DNA from: Plantago ovata
Lineage: Eukaryota; Streptophyta; Magnoliopsida; Lamiales; Plantaginaceae
NCBI GenBank assembly: GCA_028274465.1
Contig: CM051458.1
Location: 17,065,566-17,129,565 of the forward strand
Direction of reading: 5' to 3'
DNA length: 64,000 nt
Positions 32,709 through 44,709 of the stretch are shown in pieces. A program made the translations under genes and the position numbers. The first letter of the stretch is position 1. Every line of letters starts with the position of its first letter. Below the pieces are notes generated by a model. That model saw only the letters and a program-made list of their open reading frames with translations, searched no databases and was not told where the DNA came from.

Positions 32709-35129
32709 ATGTCTTTAGGAGATGCTCCCTTGCTGAAGCTGGAAAATTACGAGAAATGGCGAAACAACATGATGTTACATCTTGAGGCCATTAGTGATGA
32801 GATGGTCACCGTCATTAATGATGGACCTATCAAGATCACCAAGGTTGAAAGGAGTTTCCCTCATAGAACCACTGAAGCTGGAAAGGAAACCATCCAAGGC
32901 GAACCATCAGATACGGTTGTGCCAAAACCAAGAGAGGAATGGACTTCTGACGAAGCTAAGAGATTCCGTCTTGATGGCCAAGCAAGAAATATCATCATCA
33001 GATCAACTCCGGATACCATACAGTGCAAACTGTGGGGTGCTAAGACTGCTAAGGAGGCTTGGAAAATGGTTCAAGATCTTTGTGCTGGATCTGACAAGAC
33101 CAAGGAAAACAAACTTGAAGTACTTAAGCTGAAGTTTCAAAACTTTAAGCAAGGTGCTAACGAGTCACTGGAAGACTTGGACTTCAGATTCACAACTCTT
33201 GTTAGTGAAATGGCAGCGCTGGGTGTTGGAAATCTTTATTCAGATTCTGAGAAAGTGAAAACTATCATCAGAAGTTTGAATCAAGAATGGATCCATACTC
33301 AGAATTTCTATTATAATCAAGGAATGCCTGACATTACACCAACTGAGTTGTTCTCTCATCTTGCTACTGTCAATTATGAGACAAAGCAAAGAGAAAATGT
33401 GTTTGCTGAAAAATCGCAAAACATTGCTCTTGCTGCAAAGCCGTCATCTTCTGAAAAGAAGAATGATAAAGAGCCTGCTGATGAAAATGCTTTAGTTGTT
33501 AAAAACATGAAGAAATTCATCAGTAAGGAACTTGAAAGGCGAAAAGCAAAAGAGAAGCTGAAAAAGCATCTTGGTAATAACTACCATAAGTACAAGAATG
33601 ATACTAGCTCGCTGAACAAGCAAGCTCAGCAAGCTACATCATCAGAAGAACCAGCAGTTGGAAATGATCTATGTTTTTACTGCAAAAAGCCTGGACACTT
33701 CAAAGCTAATTGCCCTTTGCTGAAAGGCAAATCTGCTGAAAAGAAGAAGAAGTTCAAAAGAGCTTTCATTGCTGAAGAAAAGAAGAAGCTTCAAGCAAAA
33801 ATCGATGCATTGTGCATTGAGACAAGCTCCGAAGACAGTGAGGATGAAAGTTCAGACACCGACGATGAGGAAGCCACTCTAGACGTGGAGATTGGCAAAG
33901 AAGTGTGTGGAATAGCTATGGAAGCTTATCCAGATGTGTCGAACTACGAATTCTGCCTCATGGCCGGTCAGGTAAATAATTCTACCTCTGACTCAGATTC
34001 AGAAAGTGAAGACGAGATTGACCTTGACAAGATTCAAGGAGAAATCGAAAGATTTGAGAAAACTCTCAGCAAACAGCAAGAAAAACTTCAACTTGCTGAA
34101 ACTCTGACCAAGCAAACTACTGAAAAGTACGTTTTGCTGAAGGAAGAGACAGAAGAAAAGGATGCTGAAATAAGGCGTCTTAAGAAGTTGATTGCTGAGG
34201 CTGCAGAGAAAAATTCTCAAATGGCATTAGAATTGGAAGAGTATCAGTCCTCAATTCTAAAGTTACTTGCTGAAATCCAAGAAATGAAAAAGATGAAAAT
34301 CAATTTCAAATCCTATGTGGAAGCAAGTAATACGCTGACTGAACTAAACTCTTATTTGAGAGATCCATCTCAGAAAGAAGGTTTAGGAGCAACGTGTGAA
34401 GGTGATAACGTAGAAATCTTGAGAAAAGATAAATCACCTATCTCCTTTGTACGTGCTACTGATAGTAGTCCACCAGTGATCTATCAGTTTGGTCAAACTA
34501 AGGTTGCTGAAACATGCAATCAAGTACCTATGACCATAAAGCCCGCTGTTGCTACTCAAAGTAACAAGACTTTAAAAGGAAAACAGGTTGCTGTGAAGCA
34601 AACTGGAAAGAAAAAGAATGCCGTGAAGCATTCCGCCAAACAAGTTGCTGAAAAGCAAGTTGTTAAGTCTAAAGGCAAGATTACCAAAAGTAATCAGAAG
34701 TCCTTTGCTGACAAACCTGAATCAAGTAAGGTTGCTGATGCTAAAGCTCAGCATTCTCCAAAGAGTGGACTCGGTTTCAAAACCAAGCAAAGTCAACTCT
34801 TTCATGAGTATAAGCAAAGTCAGCAAAGATACTTCAAAGAGATGAAGAAAACCAAGCCTAAGAGTTCTGAAAAGACTCCCAATGCTAGGACTAGAAGGAA
34901 CCTTGCTAGAAAAGAACTTACTGAAAAGTATGTTCAGCAAAAAGGTCAACAGAGCAAGACACCACATCAGAAAGTGGATTTGACCAGCACGAGTCAAAAG
35001 TCTTTCAGCTCAAAACCTCCTAGTTCCTCAGCAAGTAGAAAACAAGTCAAAGTTGAAAAACTTCAGACTTGGGTTTCCACTGGACGCATTCTTGAACATG
35101 TTAATGGACATCCATCATTGGATAATTAA
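32709..35129 (+). CDS. gag: S1 Gag (about 806 residues)
   Basis: One long open frame starting MSLGDAPLLKLENYEKW, about 100 bp after the primer site. Visible: the N-terminal copia Gag motif (LENYEKWRNNM), the UBN2-type Gag region (AKEAWKMVQDLCAGSD, LEVLKLKFQNFKQGANESLEDL), a zinc knuckle CFYCKKPGHFKANC near residue 320, an acidic stretch (SSEDSEDESSDTDDEE), a long coiled coil around residues 430-550, and a Lys/Gln-rich C-terminus. It would form the capsid and bind RNA. The coiled coil and basic tail make it longer than a typical copia Gag, as known for Sireviruses. S2 carries a close copy. Confidence 0.9.
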   Translation: MSLGDAPLLKLENYEKWRNNMMLHLEAISDEMVTVINDGPIKITKVERSFPHRTTEAGKETIQGEPSDTVVPKPREEWTSDEAKRFRLDGQARNIIIRSTPDTIQCKLWGAKTAKEAWKMVQDLCAGSDKTKENKLEVLKLKFQNFKQGANESLEDLDFRFTTLVSEMAALGVGNLYSDSEKVKTIIRSLNQEWIHTQNFYYNQGMPDITPTELFSHLATVNYETKQRENVFAEKSQNIALAAKPSSSEKKNDKEPADENALVVKNMKKFISKELERRKAKEKLKKHLGNNYHKYKNDTSSLNKQAQQATSSEEPAVGNDLCFYCKKPGHFKANCPLLKGKSAEKKKKFKRAFIAEEKKKLQAKIDALCIETSSEDSEDESSDTDDEEATLDVEIGKEVCGIAMEAYPDVSNYEFCLMAGQVNNSTSDSDSESEDEIDLDKIQGEIERFEKTLSKQQEKLQLAETLTKQTTEKYVLLKEETEEKDAEIRRLKKLIAEAAEKNSQMALELEEYQSSILKLLAEIQEMKKMKINFKSYVEASNTLTELNSYLRDPSQKEGLGATCEGDNVEILRKDKSPISFVRATDSSPPVIYQFGQTKVAETCNQVPMTIKPAVATQSNKTLKGKQVAVKQTGKKKNAVKHSAKQVAEKQVVKSKGKITKSNQKSFADKPESSKVADAKAQHSPKSGLGFKTKQSQLFHEYKQSQQRYFKEMKKTKPKSSEKTPNARTRRNLARKELTEKYVQQKGQQSKTPHQKVDLTSTSQKSFSSKPPSSSASRKQVKVEKLQTWVSTGRILEHVNGHPSLDN

Positions 35130-35134
35130 CTTGT

Positions 35135-36598
35135 TTGCTCTTGATTGTGCAGACTGCAGCCACGGAGACAAACGATGCAATCTGGCACTTTGATAGTGGT
35201 TGTGGAAAGCACATGACGGGCAACAAGAATAACCTTATAAACTATAGACGGTGGTCTAAAGGTCCAACAATAAGGTTTGCTGGTGGAGGCTCCGGATCTA
35301 CAAAAGGCTATGGTGATGTGAAGTTGGGATGCATAACCATTTCTGGAGTTCTTTATGTCAAAAATCTTAAGTTTAACCTTTTCAGCATGAGTCAATTTGC
35401 TGACAAAGGATACTTCATCGAAATTAAAAGTGATGAATGTAAACTTGTAGATTTTGAGACTAAAAAGGTTATAATGATTGCAAGAAGATCAGGAGGCTTG
35501 TACACCGTTGATTGGTCTTCAGCAAACGTTGAAAAATGCCTTGTCTCAGATCATGATTGCCTTGCTGAAAAAGCATGGTTATGGCATAAACGAACAAGTC
35601 ATCTAAACTTCAAGACGCTGAATAAGCTGTCTAAAAAGGCACTTGTAGTTGGATTACCTAGGGTTACTTTTAAGAAGGATGGTGTTTGCAATGCATGTCA
35701 GCAAGGAAAGCAAACCAAATCTTCTTTCAAGAACAAGGCAGTACCGTCAACTACAAAACCTTTACAACTCTTACACATGGACTTGTTTGAATCTTCTTCA
35801 ACAAGCTATGCTGGTAAGAAGTATGGTCTAGTCGTGGTAGATGACTATTCAAGATTCACTTGGGTAGTATTCATCAAGCACAAATCTGAAACCAAGACTG
35901 AAATACCTAACTTGCTGAATAAGCTTGAAGTCATGAAAAATGACAAGGTAAGAGTCATAAGGACAGACCATGGTACTGAGTTTGTAAACCAGTACATAAC
36001 TGAATATTGTACCTCCAAAGGTATTCAACATCAGTTATCCTCAGTAAGGACACCACAGCAAAATGGTGTTGCTGAACGGAAGAATCGTACCCTGAAAGAA
36101 GCCGCAAGAACAATGCTTGCTGACACTGAGATAAGTGAGGCTTACTGGGTTGAAGCGATTAATACCGCCTGCTATACTCAGAATAGATGTTTGATTACTA
36201 AGGAATACAACAAAACTCCTTATGAATTGTTTGTTGGAAGACCTCCTAACATCACTCATCTAAGAGTATTTGGTTGCAAGTGTTTCGTTCTTAACAATGG
36301 TAGAGAATACCTAAGAACATTTCAACCAAAGGCAGACGAAGCGATATTTCTTGGCTACTCCTTGCATAGTAAAGCTTACAGAGTTTACAACAAAAAGGCA
36401 CAAAAGATTGAAGAATCTGTGCATGTTGTATTCTACGAAAAGACACAAGGTGTGCCTGCTGAAGAAGAAATATCAGAATGTATGAAAAAGCTAATCATAC
36501 ATGAGCAAAGAACTGAATCTGATGCTAGGCAAATCAAGTCAATTGAACTAAATGATGATTCTGACAATGATTCTCTCCCCCGAGTCATGACAAGATAA
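35135..36598 (+). CDS. pol: S1 protease-integrase part of pol
   Basis: Contains the protease motif [14 protein letters not shown], the GAG-pre-integrase zinc region ([12 protein letters not shown] ... CNACQQGKQ), the integrase core with [24 protein letters not shown] and [10 protein letters not shown], and [23 protein letters not shown], then [22 protein letters not shown] and an acidic tail. Domain order and motifs are those of Ty1/copia, Sirevirus branch. The enzymes cut the polyprotein and insert the cDNA. Close copy in S2 (56210-57660). Confidence 0.92.
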   Translation: MLLIVQTAATETNDAIWHFDSGCGKHMTGNKNNLINYRRWSKGPTIRFAGGGSGSTKGYGDVKLGCITISGVLYVKNLKFNLFSMSQFADKGYFIEIKSDECKLVDFETKKVIMIARRSGGLYTVDWSSANVEKCLVSDHDCLAEKAWLWHKRTSHLNFKTLNKLSKKALVVGLPRVTFKKDGVCNACQQGKQTKSSFKNKAVPSTTKPLQLLHMDLFESSSTSYAGKKYGLVVVDDYSRFTWVVFIKHKSETKTEIPNLLNKLEVMKNDKVRVIRTDHGTEFVNQYITEYCTSKGIQHQLSSVRTPQQNGVAERKNRTLKEAARTMLADTEISEAYWVEAINTACYTQNRCLITKEYNKTPYELFVGRPPNITHLRVFGCKCFVLNNGREYLRTFQPKADEAIFLGYSLHSKAYRVYNKKAQKIEESVHVVFYEKTQGVPAEEEISECMKKLIIHEQRTESDARQIKSIELNDDSDNDSLPRVMTR

Positions 36599-38519
36599 AT
36601 ATAGTTCACGACAAAGAATTTCCAGCAAAAGATGCGGTTGCTCCGGAAGTTGCTGAAATTACGCAATCTCCAGTGCCTGCTGATGAAATATCTCAACCCA
36701 GCAATGCTGAGCAAGCAGTTGCTGACGATCAAATCTCAGCAGAGACACAAATTCCCAGTAGTACTGAACAAGTACATACTGAAGAGTCACATGCTGATGA
36801 GCAAACATATCCTGATCCAACAAACAGGAAACCTGTTAATAAATGGATTAGAGATCATCCCTCTACGGATATGATTGGCGATATTAATAAACGCCAAGTG
36901 ACTAGATCCAAAGCTACTCAAGGACTTGCTGAAGAAGCAACTGTCGTAGAAGTAGAATCTTTATTCTCTTGCTTTGTTTCAGAAATTGAACCTAAAACCA
37001 TAGAAGAAGCTTTGAAGCATTCTGAATGGATAAAGGCAATGCAAGAAGAATTGGATCAATTTGAAAGAAACAAAGTCTGGAAACTTGTGCCACTTGCTGA
37101 AAATAAGAAAGCTATTGGTACAAAGTGGGTGTTCAGAAACAAGCTGAGCGAGTCTGGTGAAGTAACAAGAAACAAAGCACGCTTAGTTGCTCAAGGTTAC
37201 TGTCAGACTGAAGGATTGGACTATGATGAGTCTTACGCTCCAGTTGCAAGATTGGATGCAATTAGGCTTTTCTTGGCCTTTGCTGCTCACAATGACTTCA
37301 TTGTTTACCAAATGGATGTTAAGAGTGCATTCTTAAATGGTGAACTTGCTGAAGAAGTCTACCTAGAACAACCCCCTGGCTTTGAACTTCCCTCAGAAAC
37401 CAAGATGGTATATAAGCTTCAGAAAGCTGTATATGGTCTAAAGCAAGCACCAAGAGCATGGTATGATACCTTAGCTAAGTTCTTGCTGGAAAATGGTTTC
37501 AAGAAAGGTGAAGTTGACAAAACTCTTTTTACCATGAACCATGATGGTAAATTAATCTTAGTTCAAATTTATGTGGATGACATAATTTTTGGATCTAAGG
37601 ACAAGCAACTTTGTGATGATTTTGCCAAACTCATGACAAATAAGTTTGAAATGAGTATGATGGGAAAATTGAATTATTTCCTAGGGTTGCAAGTCAAGCA
37701 ACTCAAAGATGGAATATTCATAAATCAAGCAAAGTATGCGAAAGAAATGCTCATAAAGTTTAGGATCAAAGAGGATGAAAACCTGAAAAGATCCCTATGA
37801 GTGTTGGTACCAAATTGGGCTATACTAAAGAGGACAAAAGTGTTGAAGAACACAAGTATAGGAAGCTCATTGGTTCCTTGTTGTATTTAACAGCAAGTAG
37901 ACCTGACATTCAGTATGCTGTTTGTGTGTGTGCAAGATTCCAATCGGATCCAAGAGAATCACACTACAAAAAGGCAATTAAAATACTGAAATATGTTAAA
38001 GGTACAGTCAATGTTGGATTATGGTATCCAAAAGATTCTGGACTTGAATTGGTTGGCTATTCTGATGCTGATCATGGTGGATCAACTCTTGATAGAAAAA
38101 GTACCTCTGGAACTTGTCAGTTTTTGGGTACTAGATTAATATCATGGTTCAGCAAGAAGCAAACGTGTGTCGCCAATTCATCTACAGAATCTGAATACAT
38201 TGCAGCTGGTTGTTGCACAGCTCAAATCCTATGGATTCAGCAACAATTAAGAGATTATGGTATTTCTGCAAAGAAAACACCAATCTTTTGTGATAATACA
38301 AGTGCTATTGCAATTACGCAAAATCCTAAGTTTCACTCTAGGACCAAGCACATTGATATTAGACATCATTTCATTAGAGATCATGTGGAAAAAGGTGATA
38401 TTGAGGTTGTGAAAGTAGGTACTGAAGATCAGCTTGCTGACATCTTTACCAAGCCCCTACCGGATAATAGGTTCGCAATGCTAAGGTATAACCTTGGATT
38501 GATTGAACTACCTCAATAA
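36599..38519 (+). pseudogene. pol: S1 RT and RNase H part of pol
   Basis: RT with [62 protein letters not shown] and catalytic box [10 protein letters not shown]; then SLLYLTASRPDIQYAVCVCA and RNase H with GYSDADHGGSTLDRKSTSG, STESEYIAAGCC, CDNTSAIAI and HIDIRHHFIRDHVEKG. The end is LPDNRFAMLRYNLGLIELP, a normal copia C-terminus. All catalytic motifs are visible. The region has one or two breaks. Confidence 0.9.
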
Positions 38520-38528
38520 AGGATACAC

Positions 38529-38915
38529 TTGGCAGAATGCTGAAACAGGTATTCAGCAAGCCAAAGTATTCCTGTCCAAAAGACCAAGTCACTGATTTCT
38601 TCTAAGAAATGATAAGTCACAACATGATTGCTGAAACAGGCATTCAGCAAGTAATTCCTTCAAAACAGGTATTTGTTAGGAAACTTGATCACTTGCTGAG
38701 ACAGGAACTCAGTAAGTGAAAGAACTTAAGGATTGCTGAGACGGGTACTTAGACAATCAAAAGATACTGAAACAGGTATTCAAGTATCAAAGGAATTTTC
38801 TGAAACGGGAATTCAGAAAAAGAGCAAAATCTCATCTCTCAGATTTTACCAAAGGATGTCTCAAATTGCAAAAAGAATTTACTGATACGGGAAATCAGAA
38901 ATATCTTTTAAACTT
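38529..38915. repeat. Array of hairpins with constant ACAGG/ACGGG loops after S1 pol
   Basis: At least six hairpins in under 400 bp, each built as arm-CTGA-(A/G)AC(A/G)GG-TCAG-arm. Arms include GCTGAA/TTCAGC (about 38539-38556), TTGCTGAA/TTCAGCAA (38628-38650), CACTTGCTGAG with CTCAGTAAGTG (38690-38718), GATTG/CAATC (about 38731-38758), GATAC/GTATC (38763-38788), TTTTCTGAA/TTCAGAAAA (38796-38820), and a looser one near 38880-38903. Arms differ yet pair; the loop stays ACAGG or ACGGG. Confidence 0.87.
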
Positions 38916-38937
38916 AGAAAATATGAGATATCTAAGT

Positions 38938-38946
38938 AAGGGGGAA
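38938..38946 (+). promoter_or_regulatory. Internal polypurine-tract-like motif in S1
   Basis: AAGGGGGAA at the end of the hairpin array, resembling the main tract AAAAAGGGGGAAA at 44958-44970. Extra polypurine copies are a reported trait of Sireviruses; the role here is inferred. Confidence 0.55.
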
Positions 38947-39425
38947 CTTTCAGCAAGTAGCTAGATTGTTAATTCAAACTCGCTGAAAAGATTCTTGTCT
39001 ATTTCAGCAAGCAATCTATCCCTTATTACTCGGTAAAATCAATTTGTGACGTTAAGCTGGCACAGATAAACTCGCAATAAATCATGACATGAAATTCAAT
39101 CGTGGCCATTGATTAAAAGGAGTTATTAATCTAACGGCTAACAAAACAAAGAGAGAGAGTGCTCTGACGGTTTTAGTTAGTGGGCCACTACGCATTCAAT
39201 GCAAAGGCTCCACTATCTCCAGTGTTTCTCTGTTTTACCCTTGCTGAGAACTCAAATCGATTGAGTTTCTCACACACCAGAGACACTATATAAAGAAGGA
39301 GTTAGAGAAATGACAAAATTCTTTAACTCACATTTCCTTCTCTGAAATTTCTAGCCTGAAACTACTGTACCTCCGGTCAAAGAGCAAACTATCTTTTTCG
39401 TACAATTTCTTGCTCTATATAAGAA
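38947..39425 (+). other. S1 spacer before the extra coding region
   Basis: No open frame of note. It contains several CAGCAAG/TTGCTGA motifs and, near 39287, ACTATATAAAGAAGG, which looks like a TATA box about 130 bp upstream of the start at 39426. If real, the extra region could have its own transcript; this is an inference. Confidence 0.45.
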
Positions 39426-41499
39426 ATGGCTCCCAAGAGACAGTCATCTAAGTCCTCAAAATCGTCAAAGGTTGACAGTGCTGAAACACGCATTGCTCCG
39501 GTGACTGCTCCGGCGACTTCTCTGACCCAAGACACAGCGAAAGTTGTGTTGAAAAACGACAGAATCACTGTTAAACCTATGCCTCCGTCATATCTTGACA
39601 CTGCAAAGTGTGAGATGTTGATGCAATGGGGAGGGTTTGCAAAAGAAAAGTACATTAGGTACTTTTATGAACAAGAACTTGATGACCAAAATGAAGAGGC
39701 GCTTGAGTTCATCAAGCAGCAAGGCCTCATGAACTTTATCACTGCTCGCACTAAGCAAGTGAGCATGATTGATACCATGGAGTTCTACAATAATGTAGAA
39801 ATCCAGTCCCTTACAGACAGTAATGGAGTCACTGAAAAAGTGATCCTTACTTATGTTCAGAACACGCAAATCGTCCTGAAATGGACTGATTTAGCGGAGA
39901 TTTTTCAGATTCCAACCATTGGAACTGAAGATGACGTCACTGCTTCTGACGAAGAAATTGAAGCTTTCTACAGTGACGTCAGAAATGCAAAAATGAAGAA
40001 AGGCGAGATAGCCCCCGTGACTTGGACAAAGCACGTTAAGAGAAAGCATCTCTGCCCTTCACTTGGTCTAGTAGCTCTGCTACTGATTAAAGTTCTTGAC
40101 TCCCAAGTTGGAGGAATTGACCAAGTAGGCCTGAGAAGATGGCCATTGCTGATGCATATCCATGAGAATAAATCGGAACTTAACTGGGCTAAGTACATTT
40201 TCAACAGGCTTGTTGATTGTGTTACTAAGTTTAAGGTAAAGGTAGAAGACAACAGGTCTCACCTTCCTTTCCAGTTATGTATGGAATCAAGATATGCTAT
40301 ATCCTTGAACATTTCAGGATTCAGCTAAGAAACCCATTGCCAATCAAGAAATCTGTGTGCAATGTGGGAAGGTCTTTCTACAAGCAGAATGTACCTAAGA
40401 TTGCTGGAAAGAAATCCAAGAAGACAACAACTGCAAATGTTGTCAGCACAAGCCAGCAAGAAAGGTATACAACAGCTGCAGATGTTACCACTCAGCAACA
40501 TAGAGATGAAACTGCTGTTGGAGGTGGTAACACAAATGAAACTGCTGTAGAAAATCAACAAGGTACGTGTACAACAGCCGTTGCTGAAAATGCAACAATA
40601 GATGACTCTGGGAAACTGGAGAAATCTAAAAAGAAAAAGAGGAAAGCTGATGATGACACTCAGACTGCAGCGTCATCAGCAAATCCCGTACGTAAGAGGA
40701 AACGGACAAGTAACAAAAGAAAGAAGACACTGGCTTCTCAATCAGTTCCCAATGTCCAAGACTCCTCAGTCAATTCCCAGACAAATGCTGAAACGCATTT
40801 GCCAGTAGATGTTGCTGAAATAATTACTGAAACATACATCACCAATGTTGAAGTGTTTGCGAAAGCCTTCAACAATCAACTTAACGTTGATAACTCTACT
40901 GAGAATAGACCACTAGGCAGTGGAAATGAAATTCCTGCCCAAGTCCCTGCTATCTACATTGTAGATAATCCAGATGATCAAACCATGGAACCAGTAAGCG
41001 ACATTGCTGTTGATCTGCAAAGAGCGGCAATTGCTGATGCTGCTGAACAAATGGTTGCTGAACAAGCAACTCATCAAGTTGCTGAAACCCAGCTTGCTGA
41101 TGGACCAGTTGCTGAGATAGCAATGGTTCCTGTTCCTGAAGTTGCTGAAACTCAAGAAGCATTATTCAAAGACGCATCTCTTGATGCTGAGAATACTGAC
41201 CCAAGTTCACCCAAGACTTCAATTGACAAAGTCCAGCTTGTACTGGAAGATTTAAGCAAACAAATGGAGTTGGAGATTGAAGAATCATCCAACAAGTCAA
41301 TTGATCTCTTCATGACAAGCAGTGAGCTTAAAGGACAAGATGCTTCTGCTCAACTTTTCAATTCAGAGACAAGGGAGATTGCTGAAACCGCACAGCTCTC
41401 AGTTAGAGCAAACTCAGAAGTCTGCTGAAGAAACAGTCCAAGAAGCTGAAGAAACTGTTAATGCTGAAAGGACTGAGCCACAACCTGTCCTTCCTCAGC

Positions 41500-41900
41500 A
41501 GGTAGTTAATTCAACCATCAGTAAAACTTCAAATTCTGAAAATTGTTCTTTTGCTAAAATTATTCTTTCTCTACAGACTTCTCAAGATACAAGTCAGATG
41601 GTTGCTGAAGCCTCTGCACCAGAACCAACACTCCCTGTCAGCAGGTAGTTAATAATTTTGGTATAAAAACTAAATTTGACAGCTTAGTACTTGTGTCTAA
41701 TTTTAATTTATTTCAGGATGAACAAATGGAGGATGTTACTCAAGCTCCTCATGGAATGGAAATTGTACTACATGAGCTTGCTGACTCTCAGCAGGTAAAT
41801 CATGTTTCAGATTTAAACTCTAAAACAATTCTCCAAACCAATCCTGATCTAAATAAAATTCTTTTTCAGGCTCAAAAGGAGACCACTGAAGTGGTACTCA
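41500..41900 (+). repeat. Alternating coding-like and AT-rich blocks in the S1 extra region
   Basis: About three successive units of roughly 150 bp. Each has a coding-like half ending near CAGCAGGTA and an AT-rich half ending in a pyrimidine-rich stretch. The halves are similar in layout rather than in sequence. Confidence 0.5.
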
Positions 41901-42793
41901 TCACTGAAGATCAGCAAGTAAGTTCTGAAGAACTTTACTTGAGCTTCAAGAGGACAACTTTGTCAAGAGTTGCTAAGTCCGTCAGCAACTGGCAAAGATA
42001 TAGGAGAATGGACCTCTCAGATCTTCACCTTCATCTCTCAAATGAGAAAAAGAGATCTTCACTGCTGAAGCTCGAAACATTTGTCCACTCCATCCTTCCT
42101 GACGAAATGACATATTCTCAGCAAATGAGTTCAAATCTGATTGCTCAAATCAGAGAGAATATGAAGGCCAAATTTAAGAGTGCCTCTCCAGCTGAACAAG
42201 TTGTGATGCTCAAAGGCTCTTTTGTTCCTGTGGTGGCTGATCCCTACAAACTAACTGAGGAAGAGGAAGTGACAAGTGTTGCTTTGTATAAGCACGTTGA
42301 GCTAGTCATTTTGACAGATGATGAAGAAGAAGAAGAAGATGAGAACATTCCCACTGATCCCAGTGATGATGAAGGGAAAGATTCTAAGGACAAAAAGGAT
42401 GACGATGATGACAATCAAGGTCCAAGTCCTGGTGCTGGTGGATTAAAGTTAACAGCTGCTGAAACTAATCCCTCTGACAATCAGCAAGCTGAACAACAAC
42501 AATCTCAGCAAGAATCTCAACCTCCTCCTGCTGATGCTAAAAATCAAGCACCTGTACAAGGTGCTGATACTGAAGAAGAATACGCCAGAAAAATGGCTGC
42601 CTTGAAAAATGGCAAGAGTCCAGTTTCTGATGCCAAGGTTACTGAAGAAAACCTTGAAGATCAGGATGAAGAAGATGAAGATTACCAACGAGCTCTACAA
42701 AATAGTCTCGTGATCCATGCAAGGCATACGCAGGATCTGGAAATTGGTGAATCTTCAAGACCAAAATCGAAGGAAGTTCCATCCCTTCCACTT

Positions 42794-42966
42794 ACTACTG
42801 GCGAAACTCCAGTTATTGAGTCTCAAACGTTGCCCTCAGCAACTACTCAATTAAAACTAACTACTGGCGAAACTCCAGTAATTGAGCCCCACACTCAATT
42901 CTATCTACTGGTGAAACTCCAGTCGTTGAGTCTGAAGTGTTGCCATCAGCAACCACTCAACAAAAA
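42794..42966 (+). repeat. ~60-bp repeat, three copies, in the S1 extra region
   Basis: Three copies around CTACTGG(C/T)GAAACTCCAGT followed by ATTGAG or GTTGAG, encoding TTGETPVIE-type peptides. The third copy has diverged. Confidence 0.85.
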
Positions 42967-44709
42967 GGAAGTGAAGCTACTGACAAAGGCTCCAAAGTCG
43001 CTCAACTTGATGAATCTGAGGATGATGACGACTTATCAGAAAATGATGATGATCAATCCAAGCGAGACCCAAAAGTCGTTCAGATTCCTCCTCCTGATTA
43101 CATCCATGATTTAGACGATGGACTAAGAGCCGAATTGCTGATGCGTGATGATCAGTTTGCTTCTGAAATTAAGGTTCATTCCTTAACACCGCATTTAGTG
43201 CCGTTCCCAAGAGTTGAGGAGTTTACTCCCAGAATTCTAGCACTAAAGAAAGTCCATGATGCCTGCAAAGCTGAAGATGAGGCATTGCTTGCTGAGAGCC
43301 CACTTGACATTGGAAAGATATTGGCTACAGTGCTGAGACGCACTACAACTTTGACAATAGATCAGAGAGACATAAGTCTTTATCACAAGAGCTATGAAGA
43401 AGATGTAAGTCAGGCGCTCAAGCTTGCAAAGACTGCTCTCGTCAAAGCTCAGAATATTATGGATGAGAAGGCCGCAACAGAGAAAAGACATGAAGAGAAC
43501 ATGATGAATATTCAAAAAGAGTTAGCAACAATGAACTCTGACCAACAAGAAATCAACATGAAGTATAACAGCCTCAACACTCTTGCTGAAAATTGCAATG
43601 AGTTTTATTCTCTGCACATCACTCCGATGTTGCAATCCATGTCTAAGGGGGAAAAGAAGACTAGAAAAAGCAATCAAACCCCTACTACTCCTGCTGCTGA
43701 TGCGCCACTTCCACTAGAACCTCTTGCTGAAACAGAGCAAAGTTCTAAAAGACAAGCAGAAACTGAGTTAAATTCAGCAAGTACCAAAAAGAGAAAAACC
43801 GCTGCTGAAACTCAAGATTTCTGTCACAATGAAAGTCATCACAATCTGAATGAAGATGATGAAGAAGATGATGACAATCAAACAATAGCTCAAGTCATAA
43901 GAGCTAGACCCTTAACAGCCATAACCCCGTCTGGCCACTCAAGGCATTTTTCGTCTGACTCTTCAGCAAGAGATCAAGACAATGCTAAATCAAGAAGAAG
44001 AAGGCAAAGACAGGAAGAGAAAAGGCTGGCCAGCATTGCTATTGGCTCCGGCATTGAATATACAAAGACCAGCAATGATGAAACCACTCAGAATGTAATA
44101 AGAAACATTCATGGTTGCTGGATCCTAAAGCTGGAAGACTTGCTGGTAAATGAGTTCTTTCCTACAGCCATTTTGAACCAGATGTTCAAATGGATTGAAC
44201 TCAAGGTCCAAAGAAAGCAAAGGGAAGAATCCCTCCCAAGAAATATTGCTGGGAGATGGTTGAATCTTGAGGTCCATGTAAGAAGAGTTGCCATTGGTAA
44301 GACATACAAGCAAGAACCAAATCTGATCAAACCACCTGGCATCGCTTACTATGCTGACCCGGTAACAAAGAAACCTAAGAAGAAACTTGGATTGATTCCT
44401 TATGCGTACTTCTATCTTACTGCTCAGTATCAAGAAGAAGATCTTCTCTGGTTAAGAAATATTCATCCGAGAAACATTTCAGATACACAGCTTCTCCATG
44501 CCAACAATTGGGGCATGCATTTGTGGGTAATTAACTACATGGAAATGAATGCTGAAAAGCATCATCATACTGCCTGCAAAAATGCAAGAATTCTTCAACT
44601 ACAAGTCCGTAGGCTTCTGGAAAACTACGAGAAGGATTGTGTTGAATTCACTGCTCTTGCTGAGAAGAGTGTAAGAGAGATTTTGAGAAAATCCTCTGAA
44701 AGAGTTTAA

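Larger units (their letters stand above)
39426..44709 (+). pseudogene. S1 extra coding region in envelope position
   Basis: About 5.3 kb of coding-like sequence between pol and the 3' LTR, spread over several overlapping frames. It starts MAPKRQSSKSSKSSK (very basic), has a folded-looking first part (about 39540-40300), then long low-complexity parts rich in Ala, Glu, Gln and Asp, a 60-bp repeat (42794-42966), an acidic run near 42320-42410, and a last part with a coiled coil (ALKLAKTALVKAQNIMDEKA) and NIAGRWLNLEVHVRRV. Position and size match the envelope-like frame of Sireviruses. I see no clear signal peptide or membrane segment, so 'envelope' describes position only. It has several breaks or frame changes; I do not try to resolve them. 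Confidence 0.65.

Noticed and set aside
38529-38915. Rho-independent-type terminators
   Set aside because: Hairpins lack following T runs and the context is a plant nuclear element.
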